Below, piece after piece: positions 29,001 to 37,980 of a stretch of DNA of 64,000 nt. Source of the stretch: Euglena gracilis (taxonomy: Eukaryota > Euglenida > Euglenophyceae > Euglenales); the NCBI GenBank assembly GCA_039621445.1, contig CP154955.1, positions 19,981,462-20,045,461 of the forward strand. Direction: 5' to 3'. The notes under the pieces were generated by a model, which saw nothing but the letters and a program-made list of their open reading frames with translations, had not been told where the DNA came from and made no database searches. The translations under genes and the position numbers were made by a program. The stretch's first letter is position 1, and each line of letters opens with the position of its first letter.

Positions 29001-32000
29001 GCCCTGTGTGCAACACAGTGAAATGCAGTGCAGCCTTGCTTGCATTATGAACATGATGGCAGCGGGCGGGGTCGTCATCGTGCAAATCATTTCCCCAAGC
29101 ACACCTCCGACGGTCCGAAACCAAACGACGGGGGCAGCGCCGGCCGGGGCTGGTTGTAGACCTGGTCCAGGTCGAAGGTCCACGCCTCGCCCCCGTCGTC
29201 GCTAGCCGTGCTGTCCCGCTGACCCCACCCCACTGCCCCGTTCCCCCCACTCACTCCCCGGCGGGAATGGGGACTCAATCGCCTGCGGCGGTTCTGATGC
29301 AGCGTGGCCCAGGAGTGGTCCGGCGGTGCCCCCACATACATACATACATACATGCATACAGGCATATACACACAATATATACACACACATATACATACAT
29401 ATATGGGTATATGGCGCACTAACATTTAAACATATACGTATATATACATATATATGTATATATACATATATGTGTGTATATGCATATATATGCATATATA
29501 TGGCACATAGCAGAGGGGGGCAGGGGCGTGGCCGGGAGGAGACCTGGGACTCCTCCATGGCGCGGGGGACCTGCTTCCGGAACGTCATCTCCCGCACCTT
29601 TTGGAGGGCACGCAGCTTGAGGGTGGTGTTGGTGGCAAGGGCGGGCTGGAGAGGGCAGACCCTTCCCCTGTAGCTGTGGGCGTGCACTCATGCACGCATG
29701 CGCACACGCACGAACGCCGCAGGGATACACCCACCCCCCACCCACCCACCCACCCACACGCACACTTCATCGCACAAACACAACGCACTGCGGTGCAGGC
29801 TGGGCCCTGCAAACACGGCACAGGGAGAGCACAGCGGCGTGATACTTTTGAAGTACCCCCACGGCACACGCACCCAAACAGGGTGTCGAGAGCCAGCAAT
29901 GGGGCCGCCTCGCTACGTGGAGGGAGGGTGGCGCTGAAACGTAAGGAATGCACAAGAATGGCCCTGAGTTGTTGTGTCCCATTCCCACTGTGCCCCAATA
30001 AGCCTCCGGACTATATGGACCCTGAGGCCAACCCTGGGGTAGGCAACGCTCTCTGCAGCGCGGCCCGGTCTGCCTCCAAGACAGGAAGGAACAAGAGACT
30101 TGAACCGGCGCTGAAAAACAGCCATCCACGACGTGCAGATATGGGTCACTGAGCGGCATGGATCTGGATACAATTCCCACGCAAATGATTCGCATGCATT
30201 TTTACGTGCAATGACAGGCATTGATATTGGTCTTCCCCGTGTTGTGTGGGTTGTGAATAAAATGAAGTGAATAAAACCAACTGAAAAAGAAAGTTGCTTC
30301 ATATCATATGCTGCTTCAGTGCTGAGAAAAAATCAGAGGAGAGAGTCATGGCAGCCCTGCCTTGATGCATGCAGGCCTGTGCATCAATGAAGAGGTGGAG
30401 AAAGTTGGAACTAGGACATAGAACTGTCATACACAAACAACAGAAACGTGTGGCGAACCATGTGCTTTCTTCGGCAGTAGGTTAGGGAAGTTTCCAACTC
30501 CATCCACCTTCACGGACACCGCAGAGATCGCAACAGGAGCGGATGAAAAAAGGGATGAGGGGCAGTTCCGGACTGCTCCTGCTGATACCGCCGGATGGCG
30601 TCGGCCCCGAAGAGGGCAGAGAACTGGTCGAACGTCAGGACGGAGTCGTCGCGGAGATTGGGCCGGAGCTCTCGCCGGGCGACGTCCTTCACGTCCAGGC
30701 GCGAGCACCCCCTCGGGGGGGGGGGGGGGTGCTTGGGAGGATGCGAATGAATGTTGCCAAATTGGCCAGAGCCCCGAGCCTTCGTGTGGCCTGTACAGGA
30801 ACGGGGCGAAGGCGGGTTTAATCCCCAAACCCCATCCTGGCCACGCTCATTATCAGACTGTGCACCAGATCTTCAGGTTGGATGTGTGTTAAGCCAGGGA
30901 ATCTTGCTTGCAATTTGGTTTGGTATTGTTATTCTGTTGGTATTTCTGAACCGGGAGACTCCTCCCCTGCCAGAACACAGGAGCTGCAACAGTACGGGGG
31001 AGGGGAGGTTGGGCCATGGAAGGGTGGTTGGAGGCCGTATCCCTCGATCAGCGACTGCAGTTGGTCGGCACCGGGCGGTCCTTATCATACCCCAACCCCT
31101 TTCAGGGTAAAACCCACAGGGAAAAAAAAAACGGGCGAAAGCAATCGGCAAGAAGAGATTGACACCGCAGAAAGAAATTCGATTCCTGACTTCCTTTCAG
31201 AGCATCTCCCAGCTTCCCAGAACATCAAAAAAATACAGTATTCAGCCGTTTGCTGTGTTGAGCCCGTCAATCCCTGACCGACCCATGGCCTTGGCCAGCT
31301 CTGACTATAGGGCGGTCCCCGATAGGCCGTCCTCAGGCACAAAGATGCGATGCTGTTCCTTATGGACCACCCTGGGTCGGTGGGCAGGCCCTCCTCCTCC
31401 GGGGTGTCCCCCAGGATGGCGAACGCCTCCCGCGTCTCCGCCGACCCCAGGGGGGGATGGGGCTGGTGGCTCCGGCTTCCAGAGAACTGTGGCAGCCCCG
31501 GTGTTTCTTTGCCCCGCCCCTTTTCTTACCTCTTCACTTGCGTTCTGCTTTTTGTGGAACAAATTGTGCACACCGGGAGGCCCAGACGGCATCGCCCCAC
31601 ACCGAGCCATTACAGGGACGTCTTTGAGCGCAACCCAAGGTTGCCCGGGCCATGCATCTGGTGCCCTCGGAGGTGGTCCACCGCGTTTAAGGCCCCGGAG
31701 GGATGGCTGGCCGTGTGGACCGCCAAATGTCAGGTCAGCCCAGCCCCGGGTCGCTTCTGCCCGGCGGAGGCAGCGGAGGGCGGCCGATCCCGCCCCGCCC
31801 TCGTGGTCGTTCTGCACCTCCAGGAACTCCGCCTTGCTGAGCCGCAGCAGCAGATGGAAGCGCGGCCGCGGGGCGGCCCCCACCGGGACCGGGGGACGCG
31901 GCGGGACGGGGCCCAACGCTCGCACGTGCCGTGGGCCATGTGGGGGGAGGCGCACACATGGCGCCGCCCGGTGTGTGCACACATGTGTGCCCACCGGCGC

Positions 32001-34085
32001 ACACGGCCGGCGTGCACGCATGGCGCACACCATGTGCCATGTGTGCACGTGGCACGCATGGCACGCGCAGCGTTCAGCGGCGCTGTGGTGCCCTGCGCCG
32101 TGCTGCGTGCCTCGTGAGTCTGGTTGCCAATGGGTGGACGGTTGGGTGCAGTCAGAAAGAAAGATTTGACCTTTTGCGGCGGTCCAGTGCCCCGCCCCCG
32201 GGGTCGGTCTTGACCCCCCTTTGGCAGGGTGGGGGGGGGGTCAAGGGACACCCTCCTTGTCGAACCCTGGGGGCTGTTCTGTTCAAAGAACTAAATTTGG
32301 GAGGGGGGGCGTTCCAAATTTCATGTTTTTCATTTGTATTGAAGGGGAAAAAACAAAAATGAAAAAAAAGATGACTTTGGACATATGAAAACTCTCAACG
32401 TTCAGTTCGCCGGGCAAGGGGATCCCAAAAAAAAAAACGTTCCCATAAAAAAAAAACTGGGAAACCCAGGTGAAAAGTGCACACACCATCACCCAGCCTG
32501 GCGGGCAGGCTGGCAAGCTGGCAGGGGCTTTGGGGCTGGGGGTTGGGTATGCCCCACAAAATTTTAAGATGTCCCACTATTTACAACTTTATTGTAAAAA
32601 TAGCAACGCAAGGCAAGAAAGCATGTTTTGATACAAAAAGAAAATTGCCCTACAGCTGAGAGCAGTTGTGACATACACAGAGGACATCGGACTGTCAGAG
32701 GAGGCCGCACCAATCCAGCACCTGCCGGTCCACGTAGCCCACCCGCTGCATCAGCTTCTCCAGCTCCGGCTCGGAGGGCGCCTCCCCGATCGACAGCAGC
32801 AACTCCCTCAGCTGCTGCACGCTGCGGACGCGGGCAGCCCGGCGTCCCCCACCGCGGCGGGCGAATGCAACGGGGGGGGGGGGGCAGGTTGTGTGTGAAA
32901 GCCCACGGCGCTGCACACCGGATGGCACTGAAAGAGAAGAATTCCGTCCGTGCCATTCTGCCATTAGGAGGAGGGGGGAGGAGCCCCCACCTACCCCCCC
33001 CCCCAAGATGGGGTTGGGGTTGGCGGTCGAACAATAAACACCAGCCATAGGGTCTAGTCTAGGGATCTGGTTCAGGCAAGAGTTTGGTTCAAAACACCTT
33101 TTTGTGAAATTTCTGGCCCGGAAGAGACTGGTATTGCAAACTTCGGTTTTGATTCCATTTTCGACCCGCAATAGATCTGTTTTACTTTCCTTGTCCATTT
33201 TTGAAAAGGATTTTTAGATGGACGGATTTGTATGCAAGAACCGAAAGGGAAGATGTGACATAAATTGGATCAAATTCGTTTTTCTGAAATCAAACATTTA
33301 TTTCCGCACCAGGTAAAGGCGATTTGTGCCAGATTTAGCTCATTAAGTTTATGAGATTTCAGGCATAGGATAATAAACATATTTATCTATGTGCTGGTTC
33401 ACATAAAATCCATTCTCAAATTCTGGTATTATTCGCCTATTTACAATGGATTCGCTCTCGCAAACACCCTGGTCTGGGGGGTTTGGTTACAGCCAGGGCA
33501 ATGATAGTCCCAAATGGTGGAACCACTTAGTCAACCACCCAATGGGAGTGGGCCGAGGAACACTGGCCCACACCCACCAGAAGACGCCTGCCTGGAAGGG
33601 GCCGTGGCCGGCCTTCTCCTTGGCGCCAAAGGCCGCCCGCGCCTTCTGAAGCTCTTGAGTCGGGGGCAGGGCAGCGCGGGTGCAACCCACTCCCCCCCCC
33701 CCTGGCGTCCTGCCAGACAGTTGCCAGCCCACCACTAGGGCCCGCCCGAGAGCAGGGCAGTCCCCGGGAGGGCAACTCACACCCCGCACGCAGCAGGAGG
33801 CCTGCCACGCAAGCGGGGGACCACGTCGACCGGCAGCCCACGCTGCGCTGCGCGTCAGTTCGGCCAACGTGGGGGGAAGCGGCGCCCGCGGAATGGGAAT
33901 GGTGCGGGTGAGGGGCTGCCGGGGGCAGGCGGCGGACAATGCCCGGGGGTCCCACAGCTCCCGTCGTGCAACGTTTTAGTCCAGGGCCGAGGGCAGTCAG
34001 GTTGCCAGAGAGCTCCGGCACACATGTCCTGTGGTTAACTGTTGGGAAGAGGAAATTTGTTTAAGGCGGGAGTCAACTGTGTGTG

Positions 34086-34125
<40 letters not shown>

Positions 34126-34689
34126 TGTTGGTGCATGTATGTGCGTCAAACTGTAACACATGAAACCTGCAGGCAAAATACAACACAAAATTGCTGAAAA
34201 ATTTTGATTAATGAAAAAAAATTTTCTGCTGCTGCAGAACCTTTCAGAACTTTTGACCCCTTGGAAGAACAAGATTCTTCAAAGAAAGAACTTTCAATTT
34301 TTCAAAAAATATCTCAAAAAATGCTGCTTCAAAAACGCTCATACACAGCAGAGATTTGGGGGGAGGGAAATAAATTTGAGGGAAAAAACCTGAACAGTGC
34401 ACATTCTCTATGGCCATCACAAAAACCACCAAAGAAAACCTCCATTTTGTGTGCTTCCAGCTAATCATCAATTGCATGGAAAGTTAACAAACTGGATGGC
34501 ACCGGGAGGCAGGGTGGCAAATGCCTTGGGGGGTTCGTGATGCGTGCCGGTGCCTGGCTGGGTGGCCAGGGAGCCCCGGGGGGAAAAGGCCCCCCCGCGG
34601 GGGGAGAGGGAGGCCATCCGGGGGGAGAACAGCATCTTCTGGCTGCTGCGGCGGCGAGCGGCGGTGAGGTCGATGCTGCTCGCCGCCAT
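22190..34689 (-). CDS. EF-hand protein gene, unknown identity, many exons
   Basis: Exons with good phase: 34489-34689 (start), 33783-33915, 33574-33689, 32722-32814; then 31371-31462 joins 30640-30711; 29544-29645 and 29105-29218 agree; 27695-27912 joins 27145-27284. ELQKARAAFGAKEKAGHG followed by QLRELLLSIGEAPSEPELEK fits a calmodulin-type helix-loop-helix whose first loop has lost most acidic ligands. A second helix pair may be AETREAFAILG with VLTFDQFSALFG. Downstream parts are basic and proline-rich and end in LPCPACRHGGRTSPPKLAPV..ARQPRIP and a stop. No family recognised. Its place beside two ciliary genes suggests, but does not show, a flagellar role. The 25-22 kb exons may belong to another gene. 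Confidence 0.5.
22943..23323. mobile_element. AATAATACCCC-family TIR element, copy 2
   Basis: GTTAAACCCTCCCCCCAAAC at the left, inverse GGGAGGGGGGTTAAC at the right. Inner GG.C.GACTT....CGAAAAAATAATA motifs match copy 1. 381 bp. Confidence 0.7.
23841..24064 (-). CDS. Candidate exon, Arg/Ser/Pro-rich disordered region
   Basis: Acceptor ggcgttgcag. Frame with RPTTHRSPSPRPLDESFGSS, FPPISERSASRAGRAAGHSG and WDARPLNLDAVSAQA; donor C|GTCGCC. GC-rich, so frame choice is by composition only. Confidence 0.45.
24642..24794 (-). CDS. Candidate exon, LTLDSALFPFLQPPDTGAAPW
   Basis: Acceptor gctcctcag. Reads HPRLPLTLDSALFPFLQPPD, then APWGGDEAPALRPTSLDRAG and a basic end. Donor chosen at G|GTCGGC. Confidence 0.55.
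25210..25370 (-). CDS. Candidate exon, LASAQHYMQDVRCTRHSLPP
   Basis: PQLAPAPKARAPKRAGSSLA followed by SAQHYMQDVRCTRHSLPPSS reads as coding after acceptor ccccaaccag. The frame is not fixed by phase, so limits are approximate. Confidence 0.45.
25455..25511. repeat. (CA)n microsatellite
   Basis: CA repeat abutting a CTTAAG-GG...CTGGCTGG element-like segment. Confidence 0.95.
25512..25625. repeat. CTGGCTGGACCCC dispersed repeat
   Basis: GGAATTTCTTAAG, G tract, CTGCTGGCTGGA, C/G tract. Similar segments occur at 3675-3775, 4005-4050, 25915-25995, 55290-55380, 55505-55620 and 58675-58795. Confidence 0.6.
25993..26035. repeat. (CA)n microsatellite
   Basis: Pure CA repeat, again directly beside CCTCCGGCTTAAGAAATTCC. 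Confidence 0.95.
27145..27284 (-). CDS. EF-hand gene exon, YLERRVEDRLYPFHERPSTRL
   Basis: Acceptor cccccctgcag, donor G|GTGGCT. One base plus 46 codons plus one. GYLERRVEDRLYPFHERPST then ALTKQLAEMEESGATAQG, partly coiled coil. Confidence 0.75.
27368..27694 (-). mobile_element. Introner-like element, copy 1 (327 bp)
   Basis: Minus strand: donor GTGCGTCCGACCCC, end GGGGGTCGG, inverse of CCGACCCC. Contains the shared TGACTGACTGGTTTTTGGCTC motif twice and an inner GGCCGAAAGTGGCC region. It fills most of the 410-bp intron between two phase-matched exons. Confidence 0.7.
27695..27912 (-). CDS. EF-hand gene exon, DLRRQLDSCVPAFRPDLPRRR
   Basis: Donor AAG|GTGCGT. From acceptor ggcggag, 72 codons plus two bases. 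DLRRQLDSCVPAFRPDLPRR, RKKGPALPHLRAGG and VAVFHRAGLALGRALRQVRS. Phase agrees with the exon at 27145-27284, and the intron between is essentially introner-like copy 1. Confidence 0.7.
27997..28213 (-). mobile_element. Introner-like element, copy 2 (217 bp)
   Basis: Minus strand: GTGTGTCCGACCCC at the start, GGGTCGG at the end, with several TGACTGACTGGTTTTT motifs and a short A/T palindromic middle. The 10 bases before the donor (GTTGCTTAAG) are the same as those before copy 1. Confidence 0.65.
29105..29218 (-). CDS. EF-hand gene exon, WTFDLDQVYNQPRPALPP
   Basis: Acceptor ggggtcag, donor GAG|GTGTGC, exactly 38 codons. Reads DDGGEAWTFDLDQVYNQPRP then ALPPSFGFGPSE. Confidence 0.75.
29330..29510. 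repeat. (CATA)/(TATA)n AT-rich repeat
   Basis: ACATAC, ATATAC and TGTATA units in an intron of the EF-hand gene. Confidence 0.9.
29544..29645 (-). CDS. EF-hand gene exon, KLRALQKVREMTFRKQVP
   Basis: Acceptor gccctctccag, donor CAG|GTCTCC, exactly 34 codons. PALATNTTLKLRALQKVREM then TFRKQVPRAMEESQ: a basic amphipathic segment. Confidence 0.75.
30560..30640 (-). CDS. Continuation: VLTFDQFSALFGADAIRRYQQEQ
   Basis: Same frame as the preceding segment without interruption. TFDQFSALFG is a typical EF-hand F..F..L exit helix. The downstream splice is unresolved. Confidence 0.6.
30640..30711 (-). CDS. EF-hand gene exon, LDVKDVARRELRPN..
   Basis: Acceptor after a C tract (cccgag) gives one base then GCSRLDVKDVARRELRPNLR, in phase with the previous exon. 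The frame continues to about 30560 through DSVLTFDQFSALFGADAIRR, an EF exit helix. A donor near 30586 (CG|GTATCA) is possible; the interval given covers only the first part. Confidence 0.6.
31371..31462 (-). CDS. EF-hand gene exon, AETREAFAILGDTPEEE
   Basis: Acceptor gccaccag, donor GG|GTGGTC, 30 codons plus two bases. SAETREAFAILGDTPEEEG looks like the start of a third EF-hand. Phase agrees with the next exon. Confidence 0.68.
31770..31862 (-). CDS. EF-hand gene, candidate exon with SKAEFLEVQ
   Basis: RFHLLLRLSKAEFLEVQNDH reads like the exit of an EF-hand. It may be spliced at ctcag (31832) with donor GAG|GTGCAG as a microexon, but phase does not match exon 4, so limits are uncertain. Confidence 0.45.
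32722..32814 (-). CDS. EF-hand gene exon 4, helix-loop of EF 1-2
   Basis: Acceptor agcgtgcag, donor CAG|GTGCTG, exactly 31 codons. QLRELLLSIGEAPSEPELEK then LMQRVGYVDRQ is the classic calmodulin-like linker between two EF-hands. Confidence 0.82.
33574..33689 (-). CDS. EF-hand gene exon 3, first EF helix and loop
   Basis: Acceptor gggggag, donor TGG|GTGTGG. Two bases plus 38 codons. PTQELQKARAAFGAKEKAGH then GPFQAGVFWW: an entering helix and a loop that keeps the glycine but not the acidic positions. Confidence 0.72.
33783..33915 (-). CDS. EF-hand gene exon 2
   Basis: Acceptor gcccccggcag, donor GTGAGT (consensus). 44 codons plus one base. Reads PLTRTIPIPRAPLPPTLAEL then TRSAAWAAGRRG and CCVR. 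Confidence 0.68.
34078..34124. repeat. (TG)n microsatellite
   Basis: TG repeat in the first intron of the EF-hand gene. Confidence 0.93.
34489..34689 (-). CDS. EF-hand gene exon 1 with start codon
   Basis: ATG in context cccggcATGG. Reads MAASSIDLTAARRRSSQKML, then a Ser/Pro/Arg tail with repeated FSPR/LSPR motifs, typical of a disordered phosphorylatable N-terminus. End set at TTT|GTTAAC (67 codons, phase 0 to the next exon); G|GTGCCA at 34503 is the alternative. Confidence 0.7.
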
Positions 34690-35329
34690 GCCGGGCGCCA
34701 CGGGGAAAGGGCCGGTGGGAAGGGCCGCGCGGCACCGCTGTGGAAGGCGGGCGGCAAGAGTCGAAGCCCCACCCTTCCAGTTCAACTCGGTCAAATTTGA
34801 AGCCTGACAAGCCAGCGTGGAAGCCGCGCAAAACTAACTTCGGGGGGGGGGGCATATCATTGAAGCCTTTGCAAAATTGCACCAATGCCCCATCTGACTG
34901 GTGTGCCTGCGCAGTTTGTGGCAGGGAAACGATTCAGAGATTTTTAAAAGTGAAGCCCACCTCCCCCATCGTGTGAAAGAAGTAGAAAACGGGGGGGGGA
35001 CTTAGTTGGGCAAACTATTGTAAAAGAAAAAGATGGTGCTCGAGACTGGACGGGGGAGCACCTCACAGAAAAAAAAATATTTTCTGGGCATCACGACGCA
35101 AAAAAAAGGACAACAATATCTCACCTCAGGGGATCCTCGACGACGGAGTTTCGAGGATTTGCTCCTGGAAATACACCCGGAAAAATGATTCCTGGGAAGG
35201 TCGCCTTGAAAAACAGGGGCAAGAACAGAGAGGTGGTGCATTTGGCGAGGCCAGTGCTTGGGCAGGGGCATAACAAGATCAGCCGCTTCTGGGCCTGCAC
35301 TGGGGCATCTGCAGTTGAGGGGAGGTGTG

Positions 35330-35546
35330 CCGTGGGAGGTTGGATTGTGTTTGGTTGACAGCCGCAGCCAGCCACGGCCGACCGCAGCTGGCTGCGGTCG
35401 ATCGCGGCTGGCCACGGCCCGCCGCAGCCAACCAAGCTCAAACCCTTCTTTCTCTGGTTGGAATTTGGCCGGCCCCGGCCAACCACGGTCGCCGCGGGCA
35501 GCCACAAATCCAGTTATGCAGTTATGGACGTTGCTGGGTGGGATGT
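35330..35546. repeat. Further degenerate GGCCGACCGC palindromes
   Basis: Related GGTTGG, CCGCAGCCAGCC and GGCCACGGCC motifs outside the outer end, perhaps an older copy. Confidence 0.6.
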
Positions 35547-36006
35547 CACGGGAGGTTGGTCCGTGGGAGGTAGGTGCCGCGGCCGGCCGCGGCCGACCGT
35601 CGCCCAACCAAAACAGGATTTTGGTTGGGCCGCGGCCCAACCACGGCCAAATTTAGCCTTGTTTGGTTGGGCCGCGGCCGGCCGCGGCCCAACCAAAAGC
35701 ATTTTTTTGGTTGGGCCGCGGCCAGCCGCGGTCGACCGCGGCCCAACCAAAATGATTTTTATGGTTGGGTCGCGGTCGGCCGCGGCCGACCGCGACCCAA
35801 CCTCCCATGACCGTCCGAGCACTGTTCTGCGAGCCACTGATCCAGACTCCGTTCCCTCCGTCCTCCGCTATTCTGAGAATGCACTGTGATGGGGCCCTCG
35901 AACAAACAGGGGAAGAGAGGAAGACAATTCAGTTTGAACTCTTTTTCTTTCATTGGCACGATCTGGAAGACATGAATCTTTCACTGGCATGGTCCCCCCG
36001 TGTGAA

Positions 36007-36895
36007 TTAACCCTAGCTGGGCGACTCTTTGGGGTAGCTGGTACCCTGTAGGGGGGAATTTTCCACGCGTTTTAAAAGAAACATATTGTTTCTTATGCAG
36101 GAATGCACTCATTCATGAATATTTTTATTCAAAAATATTCCCATACCGAGAGAATTTCTGAGGTTATTAGAAGGAATAGGGTTAGGGTTAAGATTTCATC
36201 CCCAATGGTTGCAACCATCCCGCTCATCGTTGCTATATTTCCCTCTACAGGGTACACAGCGAACCCAAAGAGTCGCCCAACTAGGGTTAAAAACATGGGG
36301 GGACCCGAGCGAGGCGCCGAAGGCGCCGAGCGAGGGTCCCCCCATGTGTATTAACCCTAGTTGGGCGACTCTTTGGGGTAGCTGGTACCCTGTAGGGGGA
36401 AATTTTCCACGCGTTTTAAAAGAAACATATTGTTTCTTATGCAGGAAACATATTTTTTCTTATGCATTCAGGTATCAGTTGCAAGTCTTTTTTTTTGGAG
36501 TTTGTTACCAAGGTTCATTGTCCTTGATTCTGCTTGTTTGTTTGTTTGTTTTCTGACGCAGGAAGGCACTCTTTCATGAATATTTTTATTCAAAAATATT
36601 CCCATACCGAGAGAATTTCTGAGGTTATTAGAAGGAATAGGGTTAGGGTTAAGATTTCATCCCCCATGGTTGCAACCATCCCGCTCATCGTTGCTATATT
36701 TCCCTCTACAGGGTACACAGCGAACCCAAAGAGTCGCCCAACTAGGGTTAAAAACATGGGGCGACCCGAGCGAGGCGCCGAAGGCGCCGAGCGAGGGTCC
36801 CCCCATGTGTATTAACCCTAGTTGGGCGACTCTTTGGGGTAGCTGGTACCCTGTAGGGGGAAATTTTCCACGCGTTTTAAAAGTAACATATTTTT
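36007..36895. repeat. Duplicated foldback unit, AACTAGGGTTAA family
   Basis: Two nearly identical copies (about 36007-36440 and 36350-36895, sharing ends). Each contains AGAGTCGCCCAACTAGGGTT and its inverse, with CATGGGGGGACCC..GGCGCCGAAGGCGCC..GGGTCCCCCCATG between. A diverged third copy is at 37640-37740. Confidence 0.8.
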
Positions 36896-36904
36896 TCTGA
36901 TGCA

Positions 36905-36966
36905 GGTTAGGGTTAGGGATAGGGGATAGGGTTAGGGTTAGGGATAGAGTTAGGGTTAGGGTTAGC
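36905..36966. repeat. Internal telomere-like (TTAGGG)n
   Basis: About nine TTAGGG-type units, some altered to GGGATA. Short TTAGGGTTA also occurs at 36180 and 36647, and the reverse CCCTAACCCTA at 37796. Confidence 0.85.
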
Positions 36967-37980
36967 TTGTGGTTTGGCGTGTTGTTGCTTCTGTTTACGC
37001 AATCCATTTCGCACTGCAGTCTGCTTCTGGATGCACCTCCCATAGTTGTTGTCTCTCATTTCTTGTTTGTTCATGCCTCAGTTATTCTGCATTCCTCTGT
37101 TTTAGTATGGTCTCCCAGTCAGTCAGTCACCATGAAAGTGCTGCTCGGACAGTCATGGGAGGTTGGGCCGTGGCCGACCGCGGCCCAACCATTTCTGTTT
37201 TTTTGGTTGGGTGACGGTCAACCGCGGTCGACCGCGGCCCAACCAAAATTTTACCCAAGGTTGGGTCGCGGTCGACCGCGGTCGGCCGCGGCCCAACCAA
37301 CTTCATTCTGGCTGGAACTTGGTTGGGCCGCGGCCGACCGCGACCCAACCAAAAAAAAAATTTGGTTGGGCCGCGGCCGGCCGCGGTCCAACCAAAACAC
37401 AATTTTGGTTGGGCCGCGGCCGACCGCGGCCGACCGCGGCCGGCCGCGGCCCAACCAACGGCCACCCAACCTCCCGTGAAAATCCACCCGACGTTGCTGG
37501 CAATACAATGGCTGGAACCGCGGCCGGCTGCAGTCAGCTGTGGCCGGACATAAATCCAACCAGAGAGTTCCCTCAGAGTATAGCACATGCGATTGCAACG
37601 TGTGTGCATATTTGCGTGACAGACTGGCCCCTAAGGGTACCAGCCACCCCAAAGAGCCGCCCAACTAGAATTAATATACTTCGGCGCCTCGCTCGGGTCC
37701 CCCGTGGTTTTAACCCTGGTTGGGCGGCTCTTTTGGGTTTACTCTGTTGAGGCCAATCTAACGATGTCGAGTTCAACTGTTTGCATGAGAATCTTAACCC
37801 TAACCCTACTCCTTCAAATAACCTCATCAACTTTGGAATTGTTCAACAATTGGTAGGGCCGCGGCTGGCTGCAACCGAAGGCGATCCAACCACAGAAAGA
37901 TGTGTCTCCCTGTTGGTTGGGAAAATGGCTGGCCAAAGTCCAACCAGTGAGTTGAGATGAAGTAGCTTGGTTGGCCGCGG

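Larger units (their letters stand above)
35547..37480. mobile_element. Composite element with GGTTGGGCCGCGGCC palindrome arrays
   Basis: Outer ends TCACGGGAGGTTGG and inverse CCAACCTCCCGTGA. Each side has an array of palindromes of the form TTGGTTGGGCCGCGG..CCGCGGCCCAACCAA (35547-35812 and 37150-37480). Inner borders ACCTCCCATGACCGTCCGAG and its inverse CTCGGACAGTCATGGGAGGT close each array. The interior holds the duplicated unit described separately. Confidence 0.7.

Noticed and set aside
35546-35746. Arg/Pro-rich frames over the GGCCGCGGCC arrays
   Set aside because: Both strands are open because the sequence is palindromic; repeat artefact.
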